Of a stretch of 26,947 nucleotides of DNA, positions 25,901-26,947 are shown piece by piece (the stretch's first letter is position 1; every line of letters starts with the position of its first letter). Source of the stretch: Roseiarcus sp043784465. Lineage in GTDB: Bacteria > Pseudomonadota > Alphaproteobacteria > Rhizobiales > Beijerinckiaceae. The position numbers were made by a program, and so were the translations under genes. The notes under the pieces were generated by a model. That model had not been told where the DNA came from, did not search any database, and worked only from the letters and a program-made list of their open reading frames with translations. The DNA is taken from contig JAYVYJ010000177.1 in the NCBI GenBank assembly GCA_043784465.1, positions 1 through 26,947 on the forward strand, given 5' to 3'.

Positions 25901-26947
25901 ATGGCCGCCGTTAACGCCGTCACCGACCTCAGCCGCGTAGGCGACATCGCCGTCCTCACTCTCAATTCGCCGCCTGTCAACGCTTTGTCCGCCGCCGTGC
26001 GCGGGGGGCTGCGCGACGGGATCAGGCAAGCGGAAGCCGACCCCGATATCCGCGCCATCGTTTTGATCTGCGCGGGGCGCACCTTTATCGCGGGCGCCGA
26101 CATATCGGAATTTGGCAAGCCAATGACGGGGGTTAGCCTGCCCGACGCGCAAGCGGCGATAGAAGATTGCACGAAGCCCGTCATCGCCGCCATCCACGGG
26201 ACGGCGCTGGGCGGGGGATTGGAGGTGGCGCTGGTTTGCCACTACCGGGTGGCGGTTCCCAGCGCCAAACTGGGCCTGCCGGAGATCAAGCTCGGCCTCA
26301 TCCCCGGCGCGGGCGGCACGCAACGCCTGCCGCGCCTGATAGGGCCGGAGGCGGCGGCGGAGGCGATCCTCAGCGGAGCGCCATTTTCGGCAGGCCAGGC
26401 GCTCGCGGGCGGCGTCCTCGACGAGATCGTGGCCGAGGGGGCGTTGCGCGAGGGGGCGCTCTCCTTCGCGCGGCGCGTCGTCGACGAGGCCCGCCCGCTG
26501 GTGAAAGTGCGCGATCGCGACGACAAAGTCGCGCCCGCGCGCGGCAAGCCGGAAATTTTCGAGACAATCCGCAAGGCGCATGCGCGAAAGAATCGCGGGT
26601 TCGAGGCCTGGACACGGGCGCTCGACGCGGTTCTCGACGCGGTCGAACTGCCTTTTGAAGAGGGGCTGAAGCGCGAGCGCGCAGCGTTCATGCAATTGCT
26701 GGTTTCCCCGCAGTCCAAGGCGCAGCGACATGTGTTCTTCGCCGAGCGGCTTGCGGGCAAGATCGCGGGCCTGGCCGACGATACGCCGACGCTGGCGATC
26801 AAAAAAGTCGGCGTGATCGGCGCCGGGACGATGGGCGGCGGCATTTCCATGAATTTCCTCAACGCTGGCGTCGCCGTCACCATGGTCGAGACGGCGGAAG
26901 CTGCGCTGTTGCGCGGGACGGGCGTCATTCGCGCCAATTACGAGGCG
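25901..26947 (+). CDS. Bifunctional enoyl-CoA hydratase / 3-hydroxyacyl-CoA dehydrogenase, 3' end cut by window
   Basis: The first 349 residues of a multifunctional beta-oxidation enzyme. An N-terminal crotonase domain (about 8-190) has FIAGADISEF (oxyanion loop) and both catalytic glutamates in GGGLEVAL and LPEIKLGLIPGAGG. After a linker the NAD-binding fold begins with VGVIGAGTMGGGISM. The dehydrogenase C-terminal part lies outside the window. GGGAGGAG is about 9 nt before the ATG at 25901. The domain order matches FadB/FadJ-type and similar monomeric fusions; which acyl-CoA is used cannot be decided. Confidence 0.94.
   Translation, partial: MAAVNAVTDLSRVGDIAVLTLNSPPVNALSAAVRGGLRDGIRQAEADPDIRAIVLICAGRTFIAGADISEFGKPMTGVSLPDAQAAIEDCTKPVIAAIHGTALGGGLEVALVCHYRVAVPSAKLGLPEIKLGLIPGAGGTQRLPRLIGPEAAAEAILSGAPFSAGQALAGGVLDEIVAEGALREGALSFARRVVDEARPLVKVRDRDDKVAPARGKPEIFETIRKAHARKNRGFEAWTRALDAVLDAVELPFEEGLKRERAAFMQLLVSPQSKAQRHVFFAERLAGKIAGLADDTPTLAIKKVGVIGAGTMGGGISMNFLNAGVAVTMVETAEAALLRGTGVIRANYEA

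Overview
The window is GC-rich chromosomal DNA of an alphaproteobacterium, most likely a member of the Hyphomicrobiales (Rhizobiales). The clues are a fabZ-lpxA-lpxI-lpxB lipid A cluster using LpxI, a D,D-carboxypeptidase / phasin / clpS / clpA neighbourhood, DUF1489 and DUF2218 proteins, a zinc-less MetG, and two promoter motifs of the EcfG (alphaproteobacterial general stress response) type. Species cannot be decided from the sequence alone. No rRNA, tRNA, CRISPR array, complete insertion sequence or prophage was seen; most of the window is core or housekeeping gene content.

Layout. 1-830 (-): a tandem universal stress protein cut by the window edge. 959-2512 (+): metG, overlapping tail-to-tail by 16 nt with a single-domain response regulator (2497-2871, -) that has a near-perfect EcfG promoter. 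3086-6346 (+): a tightly overlapping operon fabZ-lpxA-lpxI-lpxB for fatty acid and lipid A synthesis. 6644-7439 (+): a CsbD-like stress protein with its own EcfG-type promoter and a strong terminator, followed by dps. 7440-7712: intergenic, with a palindrome cluster and a REP-like element. 7713-12204 (-): a same-strand run, in transcription order a BLUF blue-light sensor, xthA (exonuclease III), gltX, a DUF2218 protein and a CNNM/CBS (CorC/HlyC-type) membrane protein. 12306-12611 (+): a nucleotidyltransferase pseudogene with one in-frame stop. 12684-14348 (+): rlmN and a DUF1489 protein. 14343-15721: small hypothetical proteins on both strands and an ABM-type monooxygenase. 15840-17232 (+): a VWA-like protein and a membrane J-domain protein. 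17301-18872 (-): a D-Ala-D-Ala carboxypeptidase with a SPOR domain. 19225-22678 (+): phasin, clpS, clpA. 22871-23485 (-): an unusual small protein made of four helix-turn-helix repeats. 23550 to end (+): a PLP enzyme related to threonine synthase, a beta-lactamase-fold serine hydrolase, and a multifunctional enoyl-CoA hydratase / 3-hydroxyacyl-CoA dehydrogenase cut by the window edge.

How the parts fit. Several genes belong to stress protection: the UspA protein, csbD, dps, the response regulator and clpS/clpA. The two EcfG-type promoters tie at least csbD and the response regulator to the general stress sigma factor. The least ordinary loci are the BLUF-xthA pair, where the two reading frames are in register, separated by one TGA and 11 sense codons, and xthA has no ATG/GTG/TTG at the position its active-site residues require; the four-HTH protein; and the nonsense-inactivated nucleotidyltransferase remnant. 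I see no clear defence or other multi-gene novel system in this window.
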